64,000 nt of DNA from Chrysophaeum taylorii (lineage: Eukaryota; Sar; Pelagophyceae; Pelagomonadales; Pelagomonadaceae), in NCBI GenBank assembly GCA_029834535.1, contig JAQMWT010000632.1, forward strand, positions 1 through 64,000, given 5' to 3'. How positions within the stretch are numbered: position 1 is the first letter of the stretch; each line of letters starts with the position of its first letter. Under the pieces are notes generated by a model. It saw nothing but the letters and a program-made list of their open reading frames with translations, was not told where the DNA came from and did not search any database. Shown here piece after piece: positions 22,457 to 32,554 of this stretch. A program made the translations under genes and the position numbers.

Positions 22457-22859
22457 TCCAGAAAGCTACACTATTATATGTACGACACTGGAACATTTTA
22501 CGCCTTTCACATCTATCTCTGCAAGAGGGTTTTCTCTCCGTAATACGGCTTTCCCTCTTTCCTTCCTTACCCCTTCCGCCCTTATCATCTCTGATTATGA
22601 AGAATTAGATCGGCAGTTCACTTCCAACAAGGAGTAGACCTCCAGGTGCGTACCGTCAGGTATGGGGTTATCTGTTTAATTAACAGAGGCTTTGTTCCTC
22701 ATTGTCAATGTAAACGCTTCTATGGGACCTAATGTCCTTAATGAGTTAGGGCTTAAATCCCTACCTTGTGTAGTAGCATGTGACAAGCGGAATGGTCTGT
22801 ACACGCCTAAGACTGCACGCAGTCTCTACCAGGTACCCGGAGAGGGTCAAATCTCTCCA
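22457..22859 (+). repeat. 3' LTR of B1
   Basis: About 403 bp, beginning TCCAGAAAGC after the purine tract GAGGGGG and ending CTCTCCA. The same LTR occurs on the minus strand at 39016-39420 and, with many small deletions, at 42496-42857. The ends are assigned from these alignments; they do not show the usual TG...CA pair, so one or two bases of uncertainty remain. Confidence 0.8.
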
Positions 22860-25153
22860 GATTCAGCCCCCTGGTATGATGCATGCAGCGAAGAAACAAG
22901 ACCCACTTCACTAGTCTCGAAGATGGTCTCCTCGACATTCCAGATGAGCCGCCTGATCCAATCACCACCAATGACCCCGCAATGCCGAATCCACAAGGAC
23001 AAGACACGCTGTCAACGGTCCCACGGTCAACATACTCGCAGGCACTCACGGCACCTGCAGGTATCATCTCAGATTCACCAGGCACTCCCGCCTTGTTCGA
23101 TATCTCTCGATCAGCAGCCCCCGATCACTTCGAAGCTGGTTCCGCCTCGCCGCCTCCCCTCCTCGAAGACAGGCGGGCACTGCCGCTCACCGGCGCTTGC
23201 TGCTGCACCCACCATCCACCTTCTCGGTTGGATGCACTGGATGACACTGCTCAGCAGGTGGACCATATGCGACCACCATGTGACGATTTGATGGATGTCT
23301 TCGCGAGCACCAGTCGCAACACCCGATCACCCGCTCCCCAACTCTCAGTCAGAGGACGCACTCCTTTTGACTGCCGATCCTTATGTCTCACCGCGACCAA
23401 GCCTCTGGAAAGCTTCCCCCATGGCTGCAGTAACAGACACAGATTTCGAGAGTTCTGAACGACCCGATCAGCCGCAAACTATGCACGATTCCATTGCGAC
23501 CACTTCGGTCCTGTATGTCCCCTTGCATAGCTCTCTTCTCTGGACGCCACACGCTTGCGCTGCCTCCGGAAAATCGACGTTGCGCTCTCAGGAAACATTC
23601 TCCGCGCACTATGCACAGACTCGCTCCAACTGAACCACTTCTCTAAGCAGTTTCGCATCACTGGAATGCACGACAAACGCTCCACGCCAGCTGCCGGCTC
23701 TACCACAAACACGCACCCAAGTCACGTTCGTTGCCTCCCTCAAAAGCGTCTTGTCGCTCAGCACGTCACTCCTCATTTGATGACGCATGTCGCATGCCCG
23801 CACCTTCGAATGCTCTACAAGCCTAAGGGCAACCCTGGTCACTACGGCACTCACTGCTCTGGTCCCAGCATCTCCGGTATTAAGGATGCACCCAGCAGGA
23901 CTGACCCTTACATCGCCCTTGGTTTTACTGCGCTCTCCTTCGGCGACCCCTCTTTTCGAATTCCCGCACTGGACCCCAAGCATTTCAGGCCGGATACTCT
24001 CCACCACGGGATCTCAGCTCACGCGCCCATCTGTCCTACCTTGCAGACAGGTCAGCCGCGAGCCACACTCCTTTTGGCACTGACTTCGGACCACCCGCAT
24101 CACGCGCTTTCGCTCTTGGAGCATGACACGCTTTTCGATGCTCTCCGCGTCACCGAATATAACACTACGATACTCGTCATTTCAACCGACACTGCGCGCC
24201 GCAACGTATCTCACGACCTTCAGATCACCAACCTAAGTCGCTCGCGCCCGCACCACGTCGCGCACGCCTTACGAGGGCGTATTTCAATTGGTGACCTCAC
24301 ATGTCTTTCGATGCATTTTCCGACGTCCGACTTTGAACTTGCGAATTACTTTATGGCAATCCCCAATGCCAAGACGTTTGAAGCTGCGCAATCATGTCTC
24401 TGAAACTCCAAAGCAACAGAAACTGCCAGACAAGAGAGCACTCAGCTCTCAACAACTGCTCAACAGCTACTTAAAGTCTCGCACATAGCAACGAGTCCTC
24501 GTAGTCTCTATTGGACGACAAGACGAAAGATAAGACCACAACGGCCAGCTACACCAGCCAGCTCATTGATGTAGCAGACAACGCAAACCAACTGCACAGC
24601 ACGGTTCCAGACTATGCAGACGATGCTCAGGTCCAACGCTCAATTACTCGACCACGCAAACGTTCTGTCACCTGACCTTGCACTGCTACTGGCTCCTGTC
24701 TCATTCATAAAGGATGCACCCCATCCGATGGACCAATCCCTAAGAAATGTCCCGCTCGCAGAAGCACCACCACAGGACACAAAGGTGCATCATGAAGACA
24801 CAGGTAAGCGCACCACGATCATGCGCACAAGCTCATTGCGCCTATCTGATCACGACGAGACGAAGCTACAGCTTTGATTGACCCCTTCGCCTCTGGAAGA
24901 CAAAGGCCGCCTCTCAGCCTCCCAGGCACCTGGCCCTTCCCTGTCGCTGCAATCTGTATTAGCACAGACGATCTCGCCTCCCTGCACGACTGCAGATCAG
25001 GCACAAGCCAATGTCAGCACTTTGCAGAGTTATGCGCACCCGCTGGAATCTTACCACCACGGCTACCTCAGCCAGTCAGGTCACTGCACCACCTCGGTCT
25101 CCCGTGACACCAGGTCGACGTATCGCTCATTCGCGACCACCTCAAGTCATCTA

Positions 25154-27934
25154 ATGGACGACTATGATCTCGAGCATGAAATCATCGCAACGCTAGAGTC
25201 ATATCCAAGAAGGAATCCTACTTTGGAGTCACCTCAACCAATCCCACAGGAACTTTGGCCACCAGACGCCACCCATGTGCTCGTGGTTTCTCCATTGGTT
25301 TCCTCCAAAGCATTTGACTGCAGCAGAGACAAAATGCAACCTTCCCATACGACTATAACCGCATTCTCGTTTGGGACACAAGCATTTACTTCATGTCATT
25401 TGTTTACGCCCATAGTACCGCGACACACGGCAACCAAGATAGAAGTGGACTGCGTTCCACCCTCATCTCCGAGCGCTACCCCCGACATGCTGCTTCCCGC
25501 ATTACTAGCCAGTCCCATCACGTCTGATTCAGCTCCCATCGCTTTGTATGACGTCATATGTCATATTCCGATTAAAGTCCAGACACCGCACAGGCTACAA
25601 TGCACTCGCGACGGCACGCTCACCGCCCCTCTCGGTTTAGACGACAAACATTGCGCCATACCCATGGTACGCTCGCAGTCAACTGAGACGCACGCTCGCT
25701 TGTCGCACAGTACGATGCCCAAACGCCTTTTGATTCATGATACGCAGAACACTGTCGTCTCAGCCACCGCTGAAGCGGCTCCCCGACCGCCGCCCGGCTC
25801 CGCGCTCGTTTCGCAATCATGGTCTCTCGGTCTCACCGGCAATTCGAAGATTCCACCCAGTTCGAATTACGAGGGCGCATTAGTATTCCACCGACGACAA
25901 GATTCGTTTCGATTCGTATCAGTCATGTCTCCTATGGCTACTCTGGCTACATCGGAACTCAATTCAAGGCACGTACCGAAGTCCCTCTTTCTAAGGACCT
26001 CTGTCACACGCCAAGACCTGACGAGTATTCGTCGTTCCTCCCCGCTTCAACGCGACTCCCGACGACCAAATCCCCGACGATTTGTGATAACACCAAGTTC
26101 CGTCATCAATGCAATTCAGAGCCACCCACGCTCCTTCGTCAGTCTCTCGCAGGTCACACCTCTCAAGTTTCAGCATTCCATCATCGCTCGATTTTATCCA
26201 GCATGCTGCCATATGCAAACGAAGTTCTATCACGCCAACGCCAACACGTCGCAGTTATCGCCAGTCTCGCGCAATAAATGCTCGCCACCAAATGATAGCC
26301 GCACGCAGAGTCCTTTGCTCACCTCTCTTCACGTCCCTCCCAGCACTATGCTTGACGTCGAAGCTCTGCACCACTGTGGTTCGGTTACAACACAACTTCA
26401 CGCGAAGTCCTTGTCCAGTTCTGATCATATCTCGCATCTGTCGACATTGTTATCGGAATCATGCTTCGGACACAGCTCAGACAGCACTCGCGTATTGCGC
26501 TCCTATGGCGCATTCGGTTCGCTCCTCTCCGTTCGCACTGCAGGTTCCATCTTGCAGAACTCTGAGCCCAACAGCCGCCATTGCGTTTCGCACCCCGTCG
26601 ACGCTTTCCGTAGCACCCGCGAGGATAACCCCCAATCTCCACAGGCTGGACACGCGCTCTGCTCTACGCATTCCACCGCATCTCACTGCCGCACACCGCT
26701 AGCCCCACCCAGTTGTGTTACGAATCAAGGGAAGTTAACTGCCATGCCTATTTACTTCTTCATTCCCACACACTCGCTGCTAGCCACAGTCTCGCAGGAC
26801 TCATTGCCGGACAGTTCTCGCATTATGGACAGGACCTCACATCATGTTCATTCTTTGGACATCCCCCGTCCACCGATTAATCCTCTCTTGCAACATACGC
26901 TCCCTACACGTTGTAAACTGTACAGCTCTCGCATATCGATAACACCCTCCTGTCGAATGTCTCCCCTTTCAGTCACTGCACGATTCACCAGGGATGCACC
27001 ACGCTCCCTCGCGCTTGTACATCAAGGGACGTTTGATTCTGGTGAAAACGCTTCGTTTGATTCTGGTGAAAACGACTCCGGACATGAAATGCACACTGGA
27101 CCAGTCGATACTGGATCAGTCGATCGTCACAGCTCAGGATTACTATATCGAACAGAATACAAAAGGCGCGACTTTGACCATATCTTCGAAGTCAACTCTC
27201 CCCCTGGCACGGACACTATCTTCAAGCAGTCCATCGCCTTCAGGCATTTTCTTCTGTTGCCCCACTCTACTGCATTTTCTGCACAGGGCACCGACTCGTC
27301 AGCACAGGACACACGCCTGTATCCACCATCATACGCGATACACTCGCAAACCTCAGTCTCCGCCCAATCATCTTTCGATGATAGCCACTGGCGACTTACA
27401 CGAGACTACGAACCCAAACCTACATCAAATCTAGAGTACGAACCCAAAGCTACAGCAAATTTAGAGTTTTCATATTTATGGCCACCCCCAGACAACTTTA
27501 TCACGATGTCCTCATCGCGCTACGATTATCCGCATATTATTTTAGACGCCCATAGCCTAGCTTCAGCTGTCCCACGCTACACTCAGGACGGCAGCTTTGA
27601 AACGTATGTGACAGGCAATTCTGGTTCTCTCATCTTCCAGAAACAGCTCCGCCTTGCTCGCTCTCATTACGACGATCACCTTACCATGTCGAAACCGATT
27701 TGGTTCAATGGTCATATCTCTTCATGGGATAACGCTGGCGCTCCGTCACATCATCAAATCTTTACTAGCCCAACATTAGCCACAATAGAATCTCATCCCT
27801 ACGGCCACTCTCATTATTCGCTTTTCGATCAACTATTGGTCTGCTGCACAATTCCCGACTGCCTGACCCATGATCCCTCCTGTTATTATTCGTTAGACCC
27901 CCCGCTCTACTCAGATGCTCCCCCAGCTACTTAG
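25154..27934 (+). CDS. very long open frame in repeat D1, function unknown
   Basis: The frame is open for 1018 codons from 24878; its first ATG is at 25154 (MDDYDLEHEIIATLESY). The product would be rich in Ser, Thr, Pro and His, with no domain I recognise, no membrane segment and no clear signal peptide. Two internal tandem repeats have periods divisible by three: 24 bp near 27031-27080 (FDSGENA/FDSGEND) and 30 bp near 27403-27465 (YEPKPTSNLE/YEPKATANLE). That mildly favours coding. Against it, other frames are also open over hundreds of bases, so low stop density from base composition may explain the length, and copy D2 does not keep the frame. I give it as a candidate only. Confidence 0.3.
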   Translation: MDDYDLEHEIIATLESYPRRNPTLESPQPIPQELWPPDATHVLVVSPLVSSKAFDCSRDKMQPSHTTITAFSFGTQAFTSCHLFTPIVPRHTATKIEVDCVPPSSPSATPDMLLPALLASPITSDSAPIALYDVICHIPIKVQTPHRLQCTRDGTLTAPLGLDDKHCAIPMVRSQSTETHARLSHSTMPKRLLIHDTQNTVVSATAEAAPRPPPGSALVSQSWSLGLTGNSKIPPSSNYEGALVFHRRQDSFRFVSVMSPMATLATSELNSRHVPKSLFLRTSVTRQDLTSIRRSSPLQRDSRRPNPRRFVITPSSVINAIQSHPRSFVSLSQVTPLKFQHSIIARFYPACCHMQTKFYHANANTSQLSPVSRNKCSPPNDSRTQSPLLTSLHVPPSTMLDVEALHHCGSVTTQLHAKSLSSSDHISHLSTLLSESCFGHSSDSTRVLRSYGAFGSLLSVRTAGSILQNSEPNSRHCVSHPVDAFRSTREDNPQSPQAGHALCSTHSTASHCRTPLAPPSCVTNQGKLTAMPIYFFIPTHSLLATVSQDSLPDSSRIMDRTSHHVHSLDIPRPPINPLLQHTLPTRCKLYSSRISITPSCRMSPLSVTARFTRDAPRSLALVHQGTFDSGENASFDSGENDSGHEMHTGPVDTGSVDRHSSGLLYRTEYKRRDFDHIFEVNSPPGTDTIFKQSIAFRHFLLLPHSTAFSAQGTDSSAQDTRLYPPSYAIHSQTSVSAQSSFDDSHWRLTRDYEPKPTSNLEYEPKATANLEFSYLWPPPDNFITMSSSRYDYPHIILDAHSLASAVPRYTQDGSFETYVTGNSGSLIFQKQLRLARSHYDDHLTMSKPIWFNGHISSWDNAGAPSHHQIFTSPTLATIESHPYGHSHYSLFDQLLVCCTIPDCLTHDPSCYYSLDPPLYSDAPPAT

Positions 27935-27958
27935 GATTTATCCACCGGCACACACCGT

Positions 27959-28180
27959 AGAGATAGAAAATTTCATTTTCGCCATGACCACCCCCACACC
28001 ACCACACCCCCCCCCCCTTCCCTCTCTCGCTAAAACACATTACGTACACGCTCAAGAAGCCCGTCACCTGACACTGTCAAGTGCTGTCCCTGCGTCGAAG
28101 GAGACAGGACGCACAGAGGACAGGCACTCCTACCACTGCAACTAGGACTCCGCCCAGGCGACAGGTAACTTTCTGTCTCT
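27959..28180 (+). repeat. 5' LTR of the gag-only element
   Basis: A 222-bp repeat, partner of 30459-30662, with imperfect inverted ends (AGAGATAG/CTGTCTCT). Directly after it, 28182-28192 reads GGTTTGGGCCC, one base short of the GGTTATGGGCCC primer site of family A. A degenerate half-initiator-tRNA site is therefore possible. Confidence 0.8.
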
Positions 28181-28343
28181 AGGTTTGGGCCCTCGTCACA
28201 GTCGCGGAGTCCTTTCACCTCGCGTCACTCGGAGACTGTCGATCGCTCGACGTCCCGACCTCGACAGGCTATCGAAGTTCACTTCGACGCCACCCCCCCA
28301 ACTCAAAGCCAAGACCCCACCCACGTCATCATCCTCGCCCAAG

Positions 28344-30378
28344 ATGTCTCGCGGCAACCAAGATATGCGACGCGAATTCGAACAACTCAAGCAAGAACAT
28401 GACGACCCCAAGAAGTCTCACAACGTGAAGACCCTTATGCAGACCCAGATCCAGCAACAAATCGCAGCTCTTACCGGCGGAACCCCTCCCGCACCCGCTC
28501 CAGCGAGTACACCTTCACCCACCACCCCGGACCCCACCCCCAGCACGTTCCCAAGTTCGCCAGCGCTGCCGTCATGAAGGCCCTCGACCTCATGCAGATC
28601 TCCCACGACATGGTCCCTTGCTTCATCATTCAGCTCTTTGCCGATCACGTCAATGCCGAGACCGCCATCATCCAATACGTCACTCACCCGCTGTACACGT
28701 ACGACTCCTTCGTGCGAAGTGACAACGCGTTTTCTGACGCTCTTATGGAACACTGCCTCACCCTCTACAAGCAGCACCCCGATCTCCACGAGACCGCCGG
28801 CAACACCACTAACAACTTCGAACCCAAGAGTTTCTACTTTCGCGGCGCCTACTACAAGTTCGGCCACGATTTCTACCACAACGTCTACCTTCCCAAGCAC
28901 ACCGAACTTACCAACGCTCTTAAGGACCCCCGCGACCCCTCACAAGGCCGCCTCTACCCGATCACCCAACCACACCTAGTCGGCAAAGAACAAGAATTTG
29001 TCACCCACCTCCGCACCGTCTTCCACCCCGTGTTCCTCCGCTTCATCTACATCCACTCCGCCACGGCCCCCCAACTCCCGTGTTACGACGAGATCAGCAA
29101 ACTCGGACTCAAGCACCGTATTGGTGTCGAACTCATGCACCAAATTCGCCTTCTTCTCGAAACCCACCAAGGCCAACACTCATCTCTCCACGCTCATCAA
29201 GTCTTCAGCTACTTCCTCGACACCCCGTTTGGCCCCACTCAACACGAACCCCTCCATTACCTGCAATTCGCGCTGCACCTCCAAAAGCTCCTCCGTTAGA
29301 TTTCCGACGACCCCAATCTGCAAATGACTGACGAGTACACCCTCAAGATCGCTCATCCGATGTTCCGGTTCAAGTACCCCGAAGGAACTCCTCCTCAAGC
29401 ACCGGCTCATGTTCAAGGCTTCGCGCAGCTCGCACACCGTATCCGCAATCGGACCCTGCCCCAGAACATAGAGGACGACCTCGCATGCCTCAATAATCTC
29501 CATCGCTTCGTTGCCCGCGTTGCTATCATATCCGCTTACGGTCGCCCCTACTTCCCTCACCTCAAACCCCCAGATTCCCTCATTCTCGCGCCTCTTCGTC
29601 TCGTATCAGACTATGGCCGTTTTTCAAAGCAACACAACCTCAACGTTACCACCGATACTCCCTGCGACCCTTCCATTCCTCCTGACCCCCCAGACAACCC
29701 CACCCTCGACATCTTCCTCAGCACTCTCGATCCCCAACAATACCACGCGCTCATCGAACAGCTCCACGTTTACAAACAACGCTTCCGCAAGCCCCACCCC
29801 CCCCCCCCCCCTCCCAAAGCTCAATCCTATTACCAGCCCCACGACTCTCCCCACGCCGCTCACCAACCTCGAACTCATCCCCACGACCACAAACCAACCT
29901 TCCCCAACGTCGTTCCCCCCCCAAGCCCACCATCGACGAGGACCGTTGCCAAGTTCCCCTCCCTATCGTTCGCCGCAAACTCCAAGCTATTCGCAAACTC
30001 TCCGATGCCCCCATGACGCAAATCCACGACCCCGACCAAATGTCTCGGATCATGTCCACCATCTCCAACATAACCTCCGAAATTCCAATCACCGCACCCT
30101 CCGACCAAGACATCACGAACCTCCTTCAATCCCTCCCAGCCCCCACTCCCGATATCCGCAACGTCACTCCCCCTCCTCAAACCCCACCCCCGCCGGACGA
30201 ACATCCAGATGCAACCCCAACCACGGGCGCACTTACACTCTTCCACAGCCCCGACGACGAAGACTACAGCGATCACGAGCCCTACTCACACGACCCCCCC
30301 CTGATACCCCCGAAAACAACGTCGCCCGCCACAACGCCTACATCCAAGCTCTTCAGCAAAGAAACCTCTTCGACTAAC
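28344..30378 (+). pseudogene. gag-like coding region of the gag-only LTR element
   Basis: The coding region opens at 28344 with MSRGNQDMRREFEQLKQEH, a short coiled coil. An Ala/Pro/Thr linker follows, then from 28574 a helical, aromatic-rich domain (MKALDLMQISHDMVPCF onward) of the size expected for a capsid. After ~29780 come proline-rich linkers (polyproline near 29795) and an acidic Ser/Pro-rich end. The consecutive frames overlap or abut closely. There is no CCHC knuckle, protease or polymerase. The capsid assignment is inference from position, helical content and LTR context. The copy looks nearly whole, with perhaps one interruption. Confidence 0.55.
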
Positions 30379-30458
30379 TCCTCTCCATCCCCTCTAATCC
30401 TTCTTCGACCTTTTTTTTGGTCCAGCTCCACTCTCCCGAGTTCGCTCTGTGAGGGCGC

Positions 30459-30662
30459 AGAGGTAGAACATTTCATTTTCGCCATGACCCCCCCCCCCCT
30501 TCCCTCTCTCGCTAAAACACATTACGGGCACGCTCAAGAAGCACGTCACCTGACACTGTCAAGTGCCGTCCCTGCGTCGAAGGAGACAGGGCGCGCAGAG
30601 GACAGGCACTTCTACCACTGCAACTAGGACTCCGCCCAGGCGACAGGTAACTTTCTGTCTCT
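30459..30662 (+). repeat. 3' LTR of the gag-only element
   Basis: A 204-bp partner of 27959-28180. It follows GTGAGGGCG, a plausible purine tract. Target duplication GCACCGT follows at 30663-30669. Confidence 0.8.
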
Positions 30663-30905
30663 GCACCGTCCCCTGTATCATTAGCCACTGAGCAAGATGA
30701 CGATCTGATCTCTCGCACAACATTCGCCATACTTCATCGTTAGCCTACTTAGCATCCTCCTCTACTTTTCTTCTTACTCACGATCGATGCTTTTTCCTTT
30801 CTTTGTTCATCCGCTCTTTCCCCTTTCTCACTTCACACACTACCTGCGTTTCAGCGTTACCACCACACTCTGCGCCCGCTCTGCCTTTTTAACATTCGAG
30901 TTTCC

Positions 30906-31056
30906 TAACTACTAATCGACAGATGTTTGTCTGTCTGTCTGTTTGTCTGTTTGTTTGTCTTCAAATGTCGACTGCTAAGAGGGGGGTGTGTGTGGGGAGC
31001 ATGAAGGATGTGGGTGGGTTTGTGGGGTATGAGGGATGTGCCTGACGGGCGGAGAT
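30906..31056 (+). mobile_element. Helitron 5'-terminal fragment with TGTC repeats
   Basis: ACTACTAATCGACAGATG followed by imperfect TGTC/TGTT repeats and the AAATGTCGACTGCTAAGAGG unit is the same end as in Helitrons 1 and 2, but here on the plus strand. The downstream part (to GGCGGAGATAAG) is also found reversed at 55590-55695. It is an isolated end with no helicase. Confidence 0.6.
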
Positions 31057-31080
31057 AAGTACGCGGGACCTAGTCGGGGT

Positions 31081-31709
31081 CAATAGCTAGTAGTACCCGC
31101 ATTGCGGAATGCGGAATCATGGTGGCCATGGGCTGAAGGTACCAAAGAAATCGGCCCCAAGAGATGCTAGGAAGCCACGTAGTACAAGGCGAGCCTTGTG
31201 CTTAACGTATTTGCCTGCAGAGTCGGTTTTGATCTTCAGCACCATCTTGCTGTCAATAGGACGAGAGACACCGTCGGGTAAGGAAAGTTTGAAGCAGCCA
31301 AAGCGGATAATGTCGTGGAGTTCCTTGGCGATGGCCTTGAGGTAGGCGTGCCTGTTTTCAGGCGACAAACCGTGGAGGCACTTAAGTTTATATTCGTCAA
31401 TGGAAACGTCCGCTTCTTGGACCTTATATTCGGCAGGACCAACAGTGGCTGGTGAATTATAGTTTAGCGACGTTGCGGTCGAGGCAGTGTGCGCAACTTC
31501 GGGATAAGCGGAAAGAGCGTCGGTAGGAGTAGTAGGGGCAGATTCCAGTTGGATATGGATAGTAGGGTCGGTACGTAAGACCTGGGTGATAAAGTCTGTA
31601 GAGACCAGAAGGTATTCCTCCAAGTCAGCCAGAGATGCAGAAGTAGCGCCAAACTCGGATGAGTTGTGATCAATAAAGCTGGTCGGCGCCAGATACGTAA
31701 GTGCATATT
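31081..31709 (-). mobile_element. copia A fragment A5 (start of RT)
   Basis: The minus-strand match covers about 12180-12780 of A1, from the Pro/Ser linker into the first part of the RVT_2 reverse transcriptase (SRPIDSKMVLKIKTDS and the following VLRGFLASLGADFFG block). The identity is high. Both borders are abrupt and no LTR is attached. It is a fragment of a fossil element. Confidence 0.85.
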
Positions 31710-32302
31710 CCCACTGGACGATGAAATTATGCAAGATGGCTGGTTTCTTCATGTGGTTGGTAGAGCAGGAGGCCTCGATTATTTCTTATGTTGCGCGTTT
31801 ACACCCTTACGTGTACGTCGTCAATTTTTACGACATAACGCCCAGTTTGATGAGTTGTCGCGTGCGGTTGTTGGTTACCAGCCACCCGCTCCATTTGCGC
31901 GCAGTTCCCAAGACCTGCAAGAATATGCAACAAGAGTTTGCCGCTGCGCTTGGCTACGCAGACGAACGGCATTTACTTTAGATGAATAATTTGGGATCAT
32001 CACGAGCCGCGACAGAAGCAGCTTATACCGTTACGCGAGCCCCGCTTCTCGTAGGACCGCACCGTCCCGATTTCCGATCTTTGAATTTGAAAATGACATC
32101 GGAGTTGCTGACGATGCCCTTGATTTTGATTGGGCCGGCTTCTCCAGGACGACCTCGGTGAAACACTTGGCGTCTGTCGTGCCACCAGACACGATGGCTT
32201 TATTAGTACCCGATCTGCACAACTCTGTGACCAAGGATTTTCACTTGAGCGGCGAGGCTTTGCCGTCCGTGTTGAGTCCTGCAGACCGACCGTTTGATTA
32301 TC
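31710..32302 (+). other. unassigned 0.6-kb segment with weak coding signal
   Basis: Between copia fragment A5 and Helitron fragment 3. From about 31990 to 32302 one plus frame reads as an acidic, plausible protein (FPIFEFENDIGVADDALDFD, then LVPDLHNSVTKDFHLSGEA) and is cut off by the Helitron border at 32303. It matches nothing else in the window by eye. It could be the tail of an unrelated element or a host-gene scrap. I cannot name it. Confidence 0.3.
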
Positions 32303-32554
32303 ACAAGTGCAGGCCAGTAAGTTCACCTAATCCCAATCTCTAACCCCAGTAAGTTCACCTGGTCCCAGTAAGTTCACCTGGTCAGTAAGTTCACCTAGTC
32401 CCAATCTCTAACCCCAGTAAGTAAGTTCGGCGTTAACCCACTCGTGCTCACATCCACTCACCCCACTCTCCTTTGAGCTCGTCGCTCTCACCCCCGCCAA
32501 TCTAAGCTGCTTTGATCCGCACACGCCGCCAACCTTCGAGGTTACTCTAAAAAC
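32303..32554 (-). mobile_element. Helitron fragment 3 (3' end only)
   Basis: The first 250 bp match Helitrons 1 and 2, from ACAAGTGCAGGCCAGTAAG through the AGTAAGTTCACCTGG motifs to TACTCTAAAAACC. The sequence then changes abruptly into repeat D2. On the element's own strand this is the 3' terminus. The helicase part is absent. Confidence 0.75.

Larger units (their letters stand above)
17146..22859 (+). mobile_element. Ty1/copia fossil B1, 3' end with LTR
   Basis: This is the plus-strand 3' end of a family B element. It holds the last codons of RNase H (17146-17257), a spacer, the third ORF (18435-20485), a 3' untranslated region, a purine tract (GAGGGGG) and an LTR (22457-22859). Everything upstream is missing because the 3' LTR of A1 abuts it at 17146. 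Two later insertions lie in it: Helitron 1 (17311-18413) in the pol/third-ORF spacer and an RTE-like LINE (20522-22365) in the 3' untranslated region. It is a broken fragment. Confidence 0.85.
27959..30662 (+). mobile_element. short non-autonomous LTR element with gag-like ORFs
   Basis: A 2.7-kb element with direct terminal repeats (27959-28180 and 30459-30662) that begin AGAG(A/G)TAG and end CTGTCTCT. It is flanked by ACACCGT (27952-27958) and GCACCGT (30663-30669), a 6-7 bp target duplication. Copy D2 shows the empty site with ACACCGT once, near 34864. The interior codes only for gag-like protein, and no protease, integrase or RT is visible. This fits the class of LTR elements carrying gag alone, mobilised by a relative. 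LTR divergence is about 4-5% by eye plus one indel, so it is of moderate age. Confidence 0.85.
22861..30905 (+). repeat. long unclassified repeat D, copy 1 (split by a gag-only LTR element)
   Basis: D1 runs from just after the B1 LTR to about 27958, is interrupted by the LTR element 27959-30662 and resumes to about 30905. The part from 25652 on is repeated at 32555-35193 with roughly 97% identity. It is C-rich with several overlapping open frames. I recognise no protein domain in any frame. The left part (22861-25150) has shorter frames, for example one opening MQRRNKTHFTSLEDGLLD at 22883. The end of copy 2 runs into an LTR-like sequence, so D may be a large non-autonomous LTR-type derivative. 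That is inference. Confidence 0.6.
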
